Below, piece by piece: positions 12,726-21,792 of a DNA stretch of 64,000 bases. Below the pieces are notes generated by a model that saw nothing but the letters and a program-made list of their open reading frames with translations, was not told the origin of the DNA and did no database searches. The stretch spans positions 56,527,324 to 56,591,323 of the forward strand of contig CM031595.1 in assembly GCA_018398815.1 (NCBI GenBank), read 5' to 3'. Origin of the DNA: Conus ventricosus. Lineage: Eukaryota; Mollusca; Gastropoda; Neogastropoda; Conidae. Made by a program: the position numbers and the translations under genes. Each line of letters opens with the position of its first letter. Position 1 is the first letter of the stretch.

Positions 12726-13136
12726 GTTGTGTGTGTATTGCTTGGGTGGGTGTGGTGTGTGTGTGTGTGTGTAGCTAAACATCCTACTGGCGTACGTAGT
12801 GACCTCGAGTATACTCCTTCTCTGGCACTAAGCTGAGAAGTCAGGTAATGGAGCGGCTCTCAGACAAGGAGCGGTTCCCAGCAATGGAGTGGGTTGTGTG
12901 AAATAGCGACAGCTGGAAAGATAATAATCCCTGCAGCATGACTGTTCTCCCCCTTTCTTTTTATTGTTTATTTTTTTTTTTTATTTTTTTTTTTTCTTCT
13001 CTGGTGGAATGTCAATTGCCTTGTAATGGGATATGACGGATCGCTTTTCCTCAGTTGTTATTTTTTGCATGGAGAGAAAGGGAGGAAAGAGGGGTAGTTA
13101 TGCGTGGAGAGAAAGGTAGGAAGAGGGTGTTTATGG

Positions 13137-13151
13137 CGTGTGTGTGTGTGT

Positions 13152-13183
<32 letters not shown>

Positions 13184-13222
13184 TGTGTGTGTGTGGGGTT
13201 TTGTGTGTGTGTGTGTGTGTGT
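13137..13222. repeat. (TG)n tract inside the left arm
   Basis: TG dinucleotide tract of about 85 bp with a few interruptions, mirrored at 28405-28472. A smaller TG tract (12749-12772) is mirrored near 28838-28857. A T-rich tract at 12963-12994 is mirrored at 28610-28650. Confidence 0.9.
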
Positions 13223-13268
13223 GAGTGAATGTTATCATTGTCCAAACATTTATAGTGGGTTATATCAA

Positions 13269-13306
13269 TATAAAAGCAGTGATGATTGGCACTGACTTTG
13301 TCAGTG
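13269..13306 (+). promoter_or_regulatory. TATA box and inverted repeat upstream of the first left-arm gene
   Basis: TATAAAAG lies at 13269-13276, 93 bp upstream of the first ATG (13362). Between them is a perfect 7-bp inverted repeat with a 3-base loop, CACTGAC-TTT-GTCAGTG (13290-13306), close to where a transcript would start. This is a likely promoter for the outward end of the inward-reading gene set. The inverted repeat may be an operator-like or initiator site. Confidence 0.55.
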
Positions 13307-13361
13307 TAAGATCGGCAGTAATGAGAATCGGAACTCTTTCGTAGGTTAGAGAACCCCTATA

Positions 13362-13729
13362 ATGGATAAGTCCATGTACTCTTTAAAAAATGCTCTCATC
13401 AAAGCGCAATGCGCGATAGCGGAAATAAAAACGGAGCTTGACAAGACTGTCTTTGATGTTGTATTAAGAGAAGCCACCATCGTGTTTGAGAAAGAGAGTG
13501 TCAAAGGAAATCCAGAAAGATTAAGCCATGGTGATTTTATACGCGAACGTGTGTTAGCCAGTCTCGATTATGATAACTGTTAGGGCAGTGGTTAAAGGCA
13601 TTACCACCGCCTGACACCACACCCGAACACCTGTCTTGGTGGTTGATGAGATCGATAGCTTGGAGACGTATGGAATCAGCCCAATTTTTGGACAGATTGT
13701 GTGAAAGTCTACTGGAGCTATATGATTGA
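13362..13729 (+). CDS. Small helical protein of unknown function, left-arm copy (frameshifted)
   Basis: First gene of the arm. The mirror copy is intact at 122 aa; this one is broken by a missing base near 13576, which leads to an early stop at 13583. The protein is rich in Leu, Glu, Arg and Ala, with an N-terminal segment of likely helix (SLKNALIKAQCAIAEIKTEL) and a Trp-rich middle (EHLSWWLMRSIAWRRM). There are no membrane segments or recognisable catalytic motifs. Position directly behind the promoter suggests an early or regulatory role, which is only a guess. I do not recognise the family. Confidence 0.6.
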
Positions 13730-13795
13730 TAATTATCCGAGTATAAAGATAACACGGTGGTGTGTGATTATCACAAAACGAGATCATGGATCCTA

Positions 13796-14392
13796 GATGG
13801 AAGCATCCTTTTACCGTGTGATTGGGGGGCCCACTGGAAGCGGAAAAACAGTATGGTCACTCAGTTTTTGAGACACTTGGTGGAGATGATGAGCCCGGTG
13901 CCTGAAGAAGTGATTTGGTGCTACGGTGAATGGCAACCCGGTTATCAACAGTTGAATGGAGTGACTTTTGTAGAGGGCCTCCGAACCTGGACACACTAGA
14001 AGGTCGTAAGCGTCGTCTTGTGATTTTGGACGATCTCAGGAGTGAGACCGATGATCGAGTGACTAAGTTGTTTACAAAGGGTAGTCATCATCGTGATCTG
14101 AGTGTTATGTATATTGTACAGAACCTGTTGGAAAAAACAAGGAGCAGCGGACCATCAGTTTGAACAGTCACTATTGGTGGTGTTTAAAAATCCTAGAGAC
14201 GCTTCTCAAATACTCATTTAGCCAAACAGATGTATCCTGGCAAGCTGAAGTATGTACAGGAGTCATTTAAGGATGCGACTTTACGTCCACACGGTTATTT
14301 GGTGTTGACCTCCGCCAAGAGACGCCGGATCATCTCGGCTGAGGACCCAAATTTTTCCACCTGATCATCAAGTTGTGTATGTCCAGAAATAA
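13796..14392 (+). CDS. FtsK/HerA (A32-like) genome-packaging ATPase, left-arm copy (frameshifted)
   Basis: The Walker A motif GGPTGSGKT is encoded at 13825-13851 and Walker B (LVILDD) near 14017-14034. Further downstream are the typical SVMYIVQNL and VVFKNPRDA segments and a C-terminal PHGYLVFDL segment. This arrangement is that of Polinton and adintovirus packaging ATPases, which translocate the genome into the capsid. About 200 aa, in the usual range. One-base indels break this copy near 13817, 13846, 13991, 14128 and 14307. Most are absent from the right arm, so they are probably consensus errors or recent. The start is the ATG 66 bp after the preceding stop. Confidence 0.85.
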
Positions 14393-14404
14393 AAGAGTCC
14401 AGCC

Positions 14405-14730
14405 ATGCCCGCGCGAATGAAGAGGAATCTACCTATGCTGCAGTTGTTGTGCGGTGCCAAGCCTTCAGTCATCAAAGCCGTTTTGAAAGGGGCATCACCG
14501 GACCTGATCAACGCTTTGAGCGAATGCTCTCTCAACATTTTAAAAGGGCATGTCCGTCTCAGCCCCGCACAGAAGAGACAGTTGTGTAGATACAAGCAGA
14601 GTCTACGCTCTCTGGCCAAGAAAGGAACGTCTCTGAAACGTCGTAAGCAGATTGTGCAAAAGGGTGGATTTCTCGGGGCCCTTTGAAACCAATTCTTGGC
14701 GTGATTGGTGGTCTGCTGGGAGGAATGTGA
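14405..14730 (+). CDS. Small basic protein with hydrophobic Gly-rich tail, left-arm copy
   Basis: About 108 aa. Its middle is very basic (KRRKQIV) and it ends in GGFLGALLKPILGVIGG-type sequence, a hydrophobic glycine-rich tail. The same protein type sits beside the packaging ATPase in many invertebrate Polintons and adintovirus-like elements. By composition it has been compared with adenovirus core or membrane-active minor virion proteins, but the function is not established. The left copy has a missing T near 14681 that shifts the tail; the right copy reads through. It begins 12 bp after the ATPase stop and ends 17 bp before the next ATG, so the genes are tightly packed. Confidence 0.65.
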
Positions 14731-14747
14731 CAGCACACACATCCATC

Positions 14748-15501
14748 ATGGAGCACACGAAGAAGATGGTGTTGGTGGATCCTCGTATGCTCGATGTGGT
14801 GAAGCCTACAGGACCTCCAGTACCGATGCCATCTCTGAGAGCGTGAGAGATCTGGACGAGCTAATGAAAAACATTTTGGACAGAACTGACCTGAGTGTGG
14901 ACAACAAGTCACGGTTGTATCAGCAGACATTGATGAAGTATTTAAGACGCGCTGACGATTTTAGACATAAGCCCTGGGAACTGTGGAGATTAAGGGGACA
15001 GCACCTGTGACACGCTCGGAGCCTGTTCGTGAAAACGAAAGTATGCATAAAGAGATTATGGACAGTGTCCCTAAGACTTTAAAGAAGAAGGCTGAACGCT
15101 TACTTCATCACATAGAGCGAAACCCTGAGCTTGTGTGGAACACTCGGGTGAGATTGAGTACCAGGGACAGGTGATACCCGACACCAATGTGGTCGACCTC
15201 ATCAACGATGTACTGAGAAAGAGAAAACATTCACTCCCAAGGTTGGGAAATCTTTCCCAGAGCGTTACAACAATCTAACGTTCCTCAAGACTTGGTGGGT
15301 CATCCTGACCGGGGGGCATTTATGGTGAGGAAGACGCCTCCGTCGTCGTTGCAGCAGCAGCAGCAGCAGCAGCAGTCATCACCAAGCCTCGCATCGCTAT
15401 CAAGAGGACCTTCATTCATACCCCTGGAACCAATGACATCGCAGAAAGGAACGTCCAAGAAACCCAAACTCAGCGGGCGATCAGTGTGGGAAACATATTA
15501 G
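14748..15501 (+). CDS. Conserved Polinton protein of unknown function, left-arm copy (frameshifted)
   Basis: Starts MEHTKKMVLVDPRML and runs about 250 aa. It has an N-terminal charged helical part (SVRDLDELMKNILDRT), a middle part with a TNVVDLINDVLRKRK segment, a VGHPDRG segment and a Ser/Gln-rich C-terminus with a (CAG)n-encoded Gln run at 15352-15375. I recognise this type as the regular neighbour of the integrase in invertebrate Polintons. The helical N-terminus suggests a structural or DNA-associated role, but this is unproven. Several one-base indels (near 14822, 14970, 15146) break this copy. Its stop is followed two bases later by the integrase ATG. Confidence 0.65.
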
Positions 15502-15503
15502 AG

Positions 15504-16589
15504 ATGAGGCGAAAACAGAAATCTGCACATAAGACTCTAGCTCAGATATATTATGAACCCCAACGTCCTGGAGCCTACGGAGGTGTTGATGCCTTGAAAA
15601 ATGCCTCACAACGGAAACGAAATGTCGTGAAAGACTGGCTGTCTTACCAAGATGCCTATACTCTTCATAAACCTGTACAGTATAAATTTCCTCGTCGTCG
15701 CGTCATCGTGGAGTGGCATCGATCATCAGGGGCAGGCTGACCTCATTGATTGAGAAGTTTGAGAAAGCCAATGATGGCTTTGTGTACATATTGACTTGCA
15801 TCGATGTCTTCAGCAAATACGCCTGGGCTGTTCCAATAAAGAACAAGACGGGGGAGACGTTGGTGTCGCTGTTGATGGCATTTTTGATCAAGGGAGGAAA
15901 CCGTTGAAGCTGCAAACGGATAAAGGGTCAGAATTTCGGAACAGAGTGTTTCAAGCATTTTTTAAAAGAGCATAAGGTGTATCATTTTGTGACGGAAAAT
16001 GACGATATAAAGGCATCAGTAGTGGAGCGTTTTAATCGCACACTGAAAGAAAAGCTATGGCGTTACTTTACCAGACACAACACGGACAGGTATGTGGAAG
16101 TGTTTACCGGGTCTGGTGGAGGGTTACAACCACTCCTTTCCACCGGAGCATCAAGCGATCACCAGTGGAGGTGACTAGAGCCACCCAGGAAGATGTTGGC
16201 ATACTTTGTACGATTCGCCTTTGACCACCCCATCCTCCATTTCCCCTTTAGGCGTCGGTGACCGAGTGCGCATCAGTAAAGCACGAAGGAGTTTTAAGAA
16301 AGGGTATATGCCTTCATGGAGTGAAGAACTGTTTACGGTGAGCAGAGTACAACACACAGTGCCTTTGACGTACGTCTTAAAAGACGACCATGGAGATGAA
16401 CTGAGAGGTGCGTTTTATGTCCAGGAGCTGCAGAAAGTAGGTGAAAAGGAGGTGTATCGGATTGAATCCATCCTAAAACATCGCCGTGGACGGAGAGGAC
16501 TGAGAGAGTATTTAGTGAAGTGGTACGGATACGACTCATCATTCAACTCATGGATTCCAGCGACGGCGCTCACCACATACAGCCACTGA
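15504..16589 (+). CDS. RVE-family integrase with C-terminal chromodomain, left-arm copy (frameshifted)
   Basis: About 360 aa. The DDE catalytic core has a first Asp in QADLI, a second Asp in LQTDKGSEF and a Glu in SVVERFNRT, 34 residues after the second Asp. The C-terminus (about residues 310-355) is a chromodomain: YRIESILKHR, then EYLVKWYGYD and FNSWIPA. Chromodomains bind histone tails and can guide target choice. The enzyme is expected to join element ends to target DNA and create the 6-bp duplication seen at the borders. This copy has indels near 15706, 15760, 15900, 15965 and 16110, and the Trp next to the first catalytic Asp reads Gly here but Trp in the right arm. The start is the first ATG after the previous gene. 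Confidence 0.9.
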
Positions 16590-17594
16590 CGGCTGATGCT
16601 GAAGATGCTGGAAGAAGCAACTCTCGAACATCGGTGTTGTGCGTGTCTTTGGCAGGCGAGTGCCTCGAAGTGAAATAGTGTTTGTATGCCAGATGATTCT
16701 CGTCTATGTTGTGGTGGGGGTGTCCCTATATAATCTTAGTCGTGGACACGGAGCGGACAATTTGTGGGTGGCGCTTTTAGGAAGTTGTCTGGGCTACGTT
16801 CTCCAATCCCAGCATCGAACCACGACCTCAATGATGTTCTACCTGACAATGCCCAGCAACAGCTCCATGGAGTATTAAATCCGGACAATCATGCCAGCCA
16901 TTACCTAACCAAACTGCCTCAGCCCATTGAAGTAAGTGCCGACTACGAAGTGGGACTGAGTGAAATTTTGTTTAGCAATACATATTTCAATTTAGGGCCG
17001 TCAGATGGCTGGTTTCAATTTCGACCTGATGGAAAATCTGATCAGCAGACCCTATTGGTTCCGGGAGGCTTGTACGCATCAATGGAACAACTGATTGATG
17101 AGATGCAAAAGCAAATGCGAGAAGCTGTCGGCAAAAAGAAACAGCACGATGTTAAGATATTGTATTCCAAGTCTGCCAAAAGAGTACACATCAAAGTGTA
17201 TAAGAGAGGAGGGGCCCTGAAGATAAGTCCTAAGCTCAAAGAGATTTTCGGCCTGACTCAAGATTTCACCCTGGGGAGAGGATGGACCCACAGCGCACAC
17301 CCAGTTCAGCTGCATAAAGGAACTGAAGGCATCTACATTTATTGCGACCTCGTCCAACCCCGACCAGTTGGGGATGTGATGGTGCCTTTGCTCAGGATCG
17401 TTCCAGCAGGAGACCGCAACTCTGACGTGGTTCACCACATCTTTGAAAAACCAAACTATATTCCTCTGAGCCGCTTTCAGTTTAACACAGTGGAAATCCT
17501 TTTAACCAACGACACTGGCACCCCTCTCTCATTCGACCTGGGGAAGACCGTCGTCACACTTCACTTTCGCCGACAACGTCCGGACGACTACTGA
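16550..17594 (+). CDS. Membrane segment continuous with minor-capsid (penton-like) protein, left-arm copy
   Basis: The N-terminal part (about 94 codons, from 16550, overlapping the integrase end by 40 bases in another frame) has two hydrophobic segments: EIVFVCQMILVYVVVGVSL and LWVALLGSCLGYVL. This is the small membrane protein known from Polintons. In both arms it runs without a stop into the next protein, whose own ATG would be 16831 (MMFYLTMPSNSS). That part is about 254 aa and has the ESSENTIAL 'LPQPIEVSADYEVGLSEI' opening typical of Polinton single jelly-roll minor capsid proteins. Breaks here are a missing base near 16638 and a 2-base insertion near 16877; 16878-17594 is open. The membrane part and the capsid part may be one fusion or two overlapping products. 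Confidence 0.7.
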
Positions 17595-17597
17595 GGC

Positions 17598-18046
17598 ATG
17601 TTGTACCCGTATCAGCCAAATACCAGAGCCTACGAACAGTATTATTGTGACCAAGTGGGTCATGGACTACCCGTCTTTGTGGGAGGAAAGACTTATAGAG
17701 GGAGGGGGATAGGAAATTTGCTAAGTGGCATCGGACGATTTTAAATCCCTCTGCTAAAATCAGGAGCCAAGACAGTATTGAAAGAGGGTGCTCGATCGGG
17801 GATGCAGATCGCGCAAGATGTCATGTCTGGACAGAACCTCAAGTCAGCTATCAAACAGAGAAGTAACAAGCTGGAAAAAAGGTTGCTGGATCAAGCTGTA
17901 TCGAGAGTGGTAGAGTTCCATCACCCCCCTGGCCAACCAGCCCTAAAGCGTATAAAACCCACCGCATCGAGAAAGCCCAGGCAGAGTGGAGGAACTAAGA
18001 GGAAGAGAAGGAGGACCACCGGCACTGCCAGAGACATCTTTGATAG
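17598..18046 (+). CDS. Basic/amphipathic minor virion-type protein, left-arm copy (frameshifted)
   Basis: About 148 aa. It opens MLYPYQPNTRAYEQYY, then a Gly-rich segment (VGHGLPVFVGG, RGRGIGNLLSG) likely to form an amphipathic helix, then a Lys/Arg-rich tail (GGTKRKRRRTTGTARDIFG). The family is regularly found upstream of the Polinton major capsid gene. Its layout resembles adenovirus-type cement or membrane-lytic minor proteins, but homology is not shown. The ATG is 3 bases after the preceding stop. In this copy the RGRGIGNLLSG segment is in what I take to be the true frame, while indels near 17740, 17870 and 17910 break the frame; the right copy is open but misreads this segment. Confidence 0.65.
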
Positions 18047-18052
18047 GTCATC

Positions 18053-19362
18053 ATGGCGCTGCTACAACGAAAAAATCGTGTCCGAGTGCGGATTCAGGGT
18101 TAGATTTGTTCGCTGTTCCCCCGACTCAAACATCTATCGAGGAGGGGTCTTTTGTGGAATTTCATCCTCTGTCAACGTTGTCTCAGAACGCTCCGATCGA
18201 GTTTCACGTCAGCGGAGGCAGGGGGGATTATCTTGACCTGAGCAACACACTGCTGCACATCAAAGCCAAAGTGACCAAAATTGATGGGACAGACCTGGAT
18301 GTTGACACCAACGTGGCCCCTGTCAACAACTGGCTGCACACCCTGTTCAGTCAGGTGGATGTGTTTCTCAACAACGTGCTGATCTCACCCAGTGAAAACA
18401 CGTACCCTTACAGAGCCTACATCGAAACTCTCCTGAACTACGGTCAAGATGCAAAGGACGGACACCTCACAGCGAGCTGTTATTACAATGATACTCCCGG
18501 ACATTTGGATGACACCCAGGGCAATGACAACAACGGACTGAGAATCCGGCGTCAGCTGTCAGCCAGGAGCCGCCAAGTGGACATGATCGGCCGCCTTCAC
18601 ACCGACATTATGAACCAGGACCGGTACCTGATCAACGGTGTGGATGTCAAGATCAAGCTGTCCCCTTCCAAATCAAATTTTTAAAACCTGATGGCAGCGG
18701 ACGGAGGTGCGGGTCATCCCTTTAAGTCTGTCATCACCCACGCTTCGCTGTTCGTGAGGAAAGTCAGACCCAGTCCGGCTGTAGTCCTGGCCCATGAAAA
18801 GGCTCTTGAACGTGGAACTTGCAAATATCCCATGAAAAAAGTCAACATCAAGACCTTTGCCATCCCCCAGGGCAATTTAAGCACGGTCCAGGACAACCTC
18901 TTTCTCAGTCAGACACCGACAAAGATTGTCATAGCACTGGTGGACACGGAGGGATTTAATGGCGTGCTCACCAAGAACCCCTTCAACTTTCATCACTACA
19001 GCCTGAACTTCCTGTGTCTGTACTTAGACGGCAAACAGATACCATCCAAGGCTCTGACCCGGACTTTGAGAACAGACAGTTTGCCAGAGCCTTTCACAGT
19101 TTGATGCTGGCGAGTGGGATGATCCACAGAGATGTGGAAACGGAATCTCCTTTCGAGACTACAGCAGGGGGTTCACCTTGTTCGGATTTGACCTTAGTCC
19201 CAGCTTGATAGACGGGATCAGTTTGAGCTCATCAAGACAGGCGCCCTCCGACTGGAGATGAAGTTTTCCCAGGCCCTCGCACACCCTGTTCATGTGTTGG
19301 TGTATGGAGAACTGGATTACATGGTAGAGATTGACCGTGCTCGGCAAGTGCTGAAAGACTGA
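18053..19362 (+). CDS. Major capsid protein (double jelly-roll, F54H12.2-like), left-arm copy (frameshifted)
   Basis: About 436 aa. The N-terminus has the LDLFAVPPTQTS and YLDLSNTLLHIKAK segments, followed by NNWLHTLFSQVDVFLNN and NTYPYRAYIETLL. This is the signature of the invertebrate 'F54H12.2-like' family, the Polinton major capsid protein. The length fits a double jelly-roll. Two long open blocks remain (17986-18684 and 18691-19104), separated by a break in a T run near 18680 that also disturbs the right arm. Further indels lie near 18068, 19059 and 19136. It would assemble the hexagonal capsomers of the icosahedral particle. Confidence 0.85.
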
Positions 19363-19371
19363 CAGCAAACC

Positions 19372-19837
19372 ATGGACAGCGGGCAAATAGCCTCCGTTTT
19401 ACAGAAAGACTCGTACAGCAGACCAAGTTTAGAGGCGTTTATCCCAGAAACAAGCTTCCTCACCTGATTCCTTGTGCTCACCGTCCACTAGCCTTTGTGA
19501 TCAACACGGATCATAGTGATGGACCTGGTAAGCACTGGGTGGGGTGTGGTTTGACACGAGAGGACGACCCGAATATTTTGACAGTTTTGGATTCCCACCC
19601 ACTCTGTACCCTGAAATAGAACTTTTATTTTAAGGAACTGTCGAGGCTATCGCTACAGCTCTCGATGGATTCAAGACTGGACAAGTTCAAATTGTGGATT
19701 TTATGTGCTGTATTTTATTTTACAAAAGAGCGAGGATTTACTCTAGGTCGGTTGATGACTACGTTTCATCCCCATCAGCTGGTTTAAGAAATGATCAGAA
19801 AGTGATTCAGCGAGTTCATTGGCTGACCCGCCAATAA
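19372..19837 (+). CDS. Adenain-like (C5) maturation cysteine protease, left-arm copy (frameshifted)
   Basis: About 155 aa. The catalytic triad can be read: His in GKHWVG, acidic residue in EYFDSFGF and Cys in TSSNCGFYVLYF, in the order and spacing of adenovirus-type proteases and their Polinton relatives. It is expected to cleave structural precursors during virion maturation. The ATG lies 9 bases after the capsid stop and the stop lies 2 bases before the next ATG. Indels near 19429, 19545 and 19624 break this copy. The catalytic Cys region is best preserved in the right arm. Confidence 0.85.
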
Positions 19838-19839
19838 AA

Positions 19840-20268
19840 ATGACACCTCAAGATCAGACCAGCCAGTGTGTTTGCGCACGAGTCATCATGGAGCAGTGCC
19901 TGGATGAGTTGACAAAAATCGTCGGTGAACTACAGGTTCTGCTGAAGGAATCTCTAGTGGAGTTGTTTGCCATCGAAGCTTTACCCTTGTATCAGAGGCT
20001 AGTTACAAAAGAAGACTTGGAGCGTGGAGAGTGCACTTCTTGCTACGTTCAAACGGTAGGAGAAAGTGTGTGGTATAATCTAAACAAAAATCGCTTACAA
20101 GCGGCCTGGGCTGCTGTGTTAAATGTGACTGCCAGCGTCTCAAAGTCCATCAACTGGCTCCCCCTAAAAGCTGAGGCTTGGGAATACACGGAGACAGTGC
20201 AGTTTCAAATGAACGTTATCCGCTACGTGGTCGACAAGATGCGAGCTCAAGGTGACGATGACATATGA
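19840..20268 (+). CDS. Unknown 142-aa protein, left-arm copy (intact)
   Basis: Open frame of 142 codons plus stop beginning MTPQDQTSQ. The N-terminal half is helical and acidic (ELTKIVGELQVLLKESLVEL). The second half is Trp-rich (VWYNL, AAWAAVL, SINWLPL, EAWEY). Several Cys lie early (QCVCAR, ECTSCY). I do not recognise the family. It is the only arm gene whose left copy is fully open, and it sits directly after the protease on the same strand, so it is probably part of the late or accessory set. Confidence 0.6.
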   Translation: MTPQDQTSQCVCARVIMEQCLDELTKIVGELQVLLKESLVELFAIEALPLYQRLVTKEDLERGECTSCYVQTVGESVWYNLNKNRLQAAWAAVLNVTASVSKSINWLPLKAEAWEYTETVQFQMNVIRYVVDKMRAQGDDDI

Positions 20269-20428
20269 TTGGACTCTTGGTTTTAGGATGCTGATTGGCT
20301 GGGTAACCAAAAGATGCTGTTTGGGTCCAAAACACTGCACAAAAAGAGATCCTTTGTGAACATTCTCTGCATTCAGCTCAGATCAGCAAGCACAGACGTA
20401 AGCAAAAGAGACAAATACGTTACCAGCT

Positions 20429-20861
20429 ATGGAGAGTAAAAAAAAAACAAACCCAAAGGCTGTGATGTTTCCACTAGGAGGATCTGCTTATGCTTCGGTA
20501 AAAACACGAGGTGGGGTGGTCAAACTTCACTTGAATAAGTATCGAGCTCCTACAGACACAAAGGGGTGGACGCTTGATCAAATCCAGCTGTTCCTCCCTG
20601 GACATTGACCAATTTCGACGGCTATCACTAAGCCGTAACGCTTTGGGAAAAACTGCTTTTGCTGAGCATATTGAAGCAGTGTCTTCGAGTGTCCCTGACT
20701 ACGTTCCGAAACCTCCATCTTTCAAGTACCCATACACGCTGAGTGCAGACTGTCTGATGACTCCCGGAGGATTTTCTCACCCAAGTCCAACAGTCCGACG
20801 TTGCTATAACACCATCGATGGAAGCTGGTGTTGCAGAAGAACAGCCTCTGGACTTGGGTGA
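20429..20861 (+). CDS. PC4-like protein at the palindrome centre, left-arm copy (frameshifted)
   Basis: Starts MESKKKTNP at 20429. The segment AYASVKTRGGVVKLHLNKYR, followed after a short linker by LDIDQFRRLSL, resembles the transcription coactivator p15/PC4 fold (VR.FKG...DIR.Y..., then LT..QW..L), a single-stranded-DNA-binding domain found in several large DNA viruses. The match is by pattern only. An extra G near 20567 shifts the frame; the right arm has a G less here. The last about 24 codons run through the unique centre into the other arm, so the natural C-terminus is probably lost: the gene was cut by the event that made the palindrome. An inverted CCAAT (ATTGG, near 20293) lies upstream. 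Confidence 0.45.
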
Positions 20862-21202
20862 GAAATCCTCCGGGAGTCATCAGACAGTCTGCACTCAGCG
20901 TGTATGGGTACTTGAAAGATGGAGGTTTCGGAACGTAGTCAGGGACACTCGAAGACACTGCTTCAATATGCTCAGCAAAAGCAGTTTCCAATGCGTTACG
21001 GCTTAGTGATAGCCGTCGAAATTGGTCAATGTCCAGGGAGGAACAGCTGGATTTGATCAAGCGTCCACCCTTAGTGTCTGTGGAGCTCGATACTTATTCA
21101 AGTGAAGTTTGACCACCCCACCCCGTGTTTTCACCGAAGCATAAGCAGATCCTCCTAGTGGAAACATCACAGCCTTTGGGTTTGTTTTTTTTTACTCTCC
21201 AT
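20722..21202 (-). CDS. PC4-like protein, right-arm copy (frameshifted)
   Basis: Mirror of the left copy. The start is the ATG at 21202. The frame is broken in the A run just after the start and again near 21080. From 21060 down to 20722 it is open and includes IDQFRRLSLSRNAL and DYVPKPPSFKYPY. It crosses the centre in this direction and stops inside the left arm, giving a C-terminal end different from that of the left copy. Confidence 0.45.
20790..20848. other. Unique centre (spacer) of the palindrome
   Basis: 59 bp not repeated in either arm, bordered by CACCCAAGTCCA and its inverse TGGACTTGGGTG. Inside is a 7-bp inverted repeat AACACCA (20808-20814) and TGGTGTT (20826-20832) with an 11-base loop. 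This is what one expects of a fold-back loop that primed copying of the nascent strand. Confidence 0.8.
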
Positions 21203-21360
21203 AGCTGGTAACGTATTTGTCTCTTTGCTTACGTCTGTGCTTGCTGATCTGAGCTGAATGCAGAGAATGTTCACAAAGGATCTCTTTTGTTGCAGTGTTT
21301 TGGACCAATCAGCATCTTTTGGTTACCCAGCCAATCAGCATCCTAAAACCAAGAGTCCAA

Positions 21361-21791
21361 TCATATGTCATCGTCACCTTGAGCTCGCATCTTGTCGACC
21401 ACGTAGCGGATAACGTTCATTTGAAACTGCACTGTCTCCGTGTATTCCCAAGCCTAGCTTTTTGGGCGAGCCAGTTGATGGACTTTGAGACGCTGGGGAG
21501 TCACATTTAACACAGCAGCCCAGGCCGCTTGTAAGCGATTTTTTGTTTAGATTATACCACACACTTTCTCCTACCGTTTGAACGTAGCAAGAAGTGCACT
21601 CTCCACGCTCCAAGTCTTCTTTTGTAACTAGCCTCTGATACAAGGGTAAAGCTTCGATGGCAAACAATCCACTAGAGATTCCTTCAGCAGAACCTGTAGT
21701 TCACCGACGATCTTTGTCAACTCATCCAGGCACTGCTCCATGATGACTCGGGGCGCAAACACACTGGCTGGTCTGATCTTGAGGTTGTCAT
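21361..21791 (-). CDS. Unknown 142-aa protein, right-arm copy (frameshifted)
   Basis: Counterpart of 19840-20268. Breaks near 21460 (LPKKLG where the left has LPLKAE) and 21664 disturb the frame; 21374-21667 is open. Confidence 0.55.
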
Positions 21792-21792
21792 T

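Larger units (their letters stand above)
12551..20789 (+). repeat. Left arm of the Polinton palindrome
   Basis: About 8.24 kb, matching 20849-29051 in inverted orientation. Differences seen are mostly one- or two-base indels in homopolymers, a few substitutions, and copy-number differences in the terminal GAGCGG repeat and in the TG tracts. All genes read rightwards to the centre. Confidence 0.95.

Noticed and set aside
20750..20765. CTGATGA in the Polinton centre (and its inverse) as a hammerhead
   Set aside because: No GAAA at the right distance and no stem II; it is coding sequence of the PC4-like gene.
20574..20861. Separate gene starting MIKSSCSSLD
   Set aside because: It is the second half of the PC4-like gene, displaced by an extra G near 20567.
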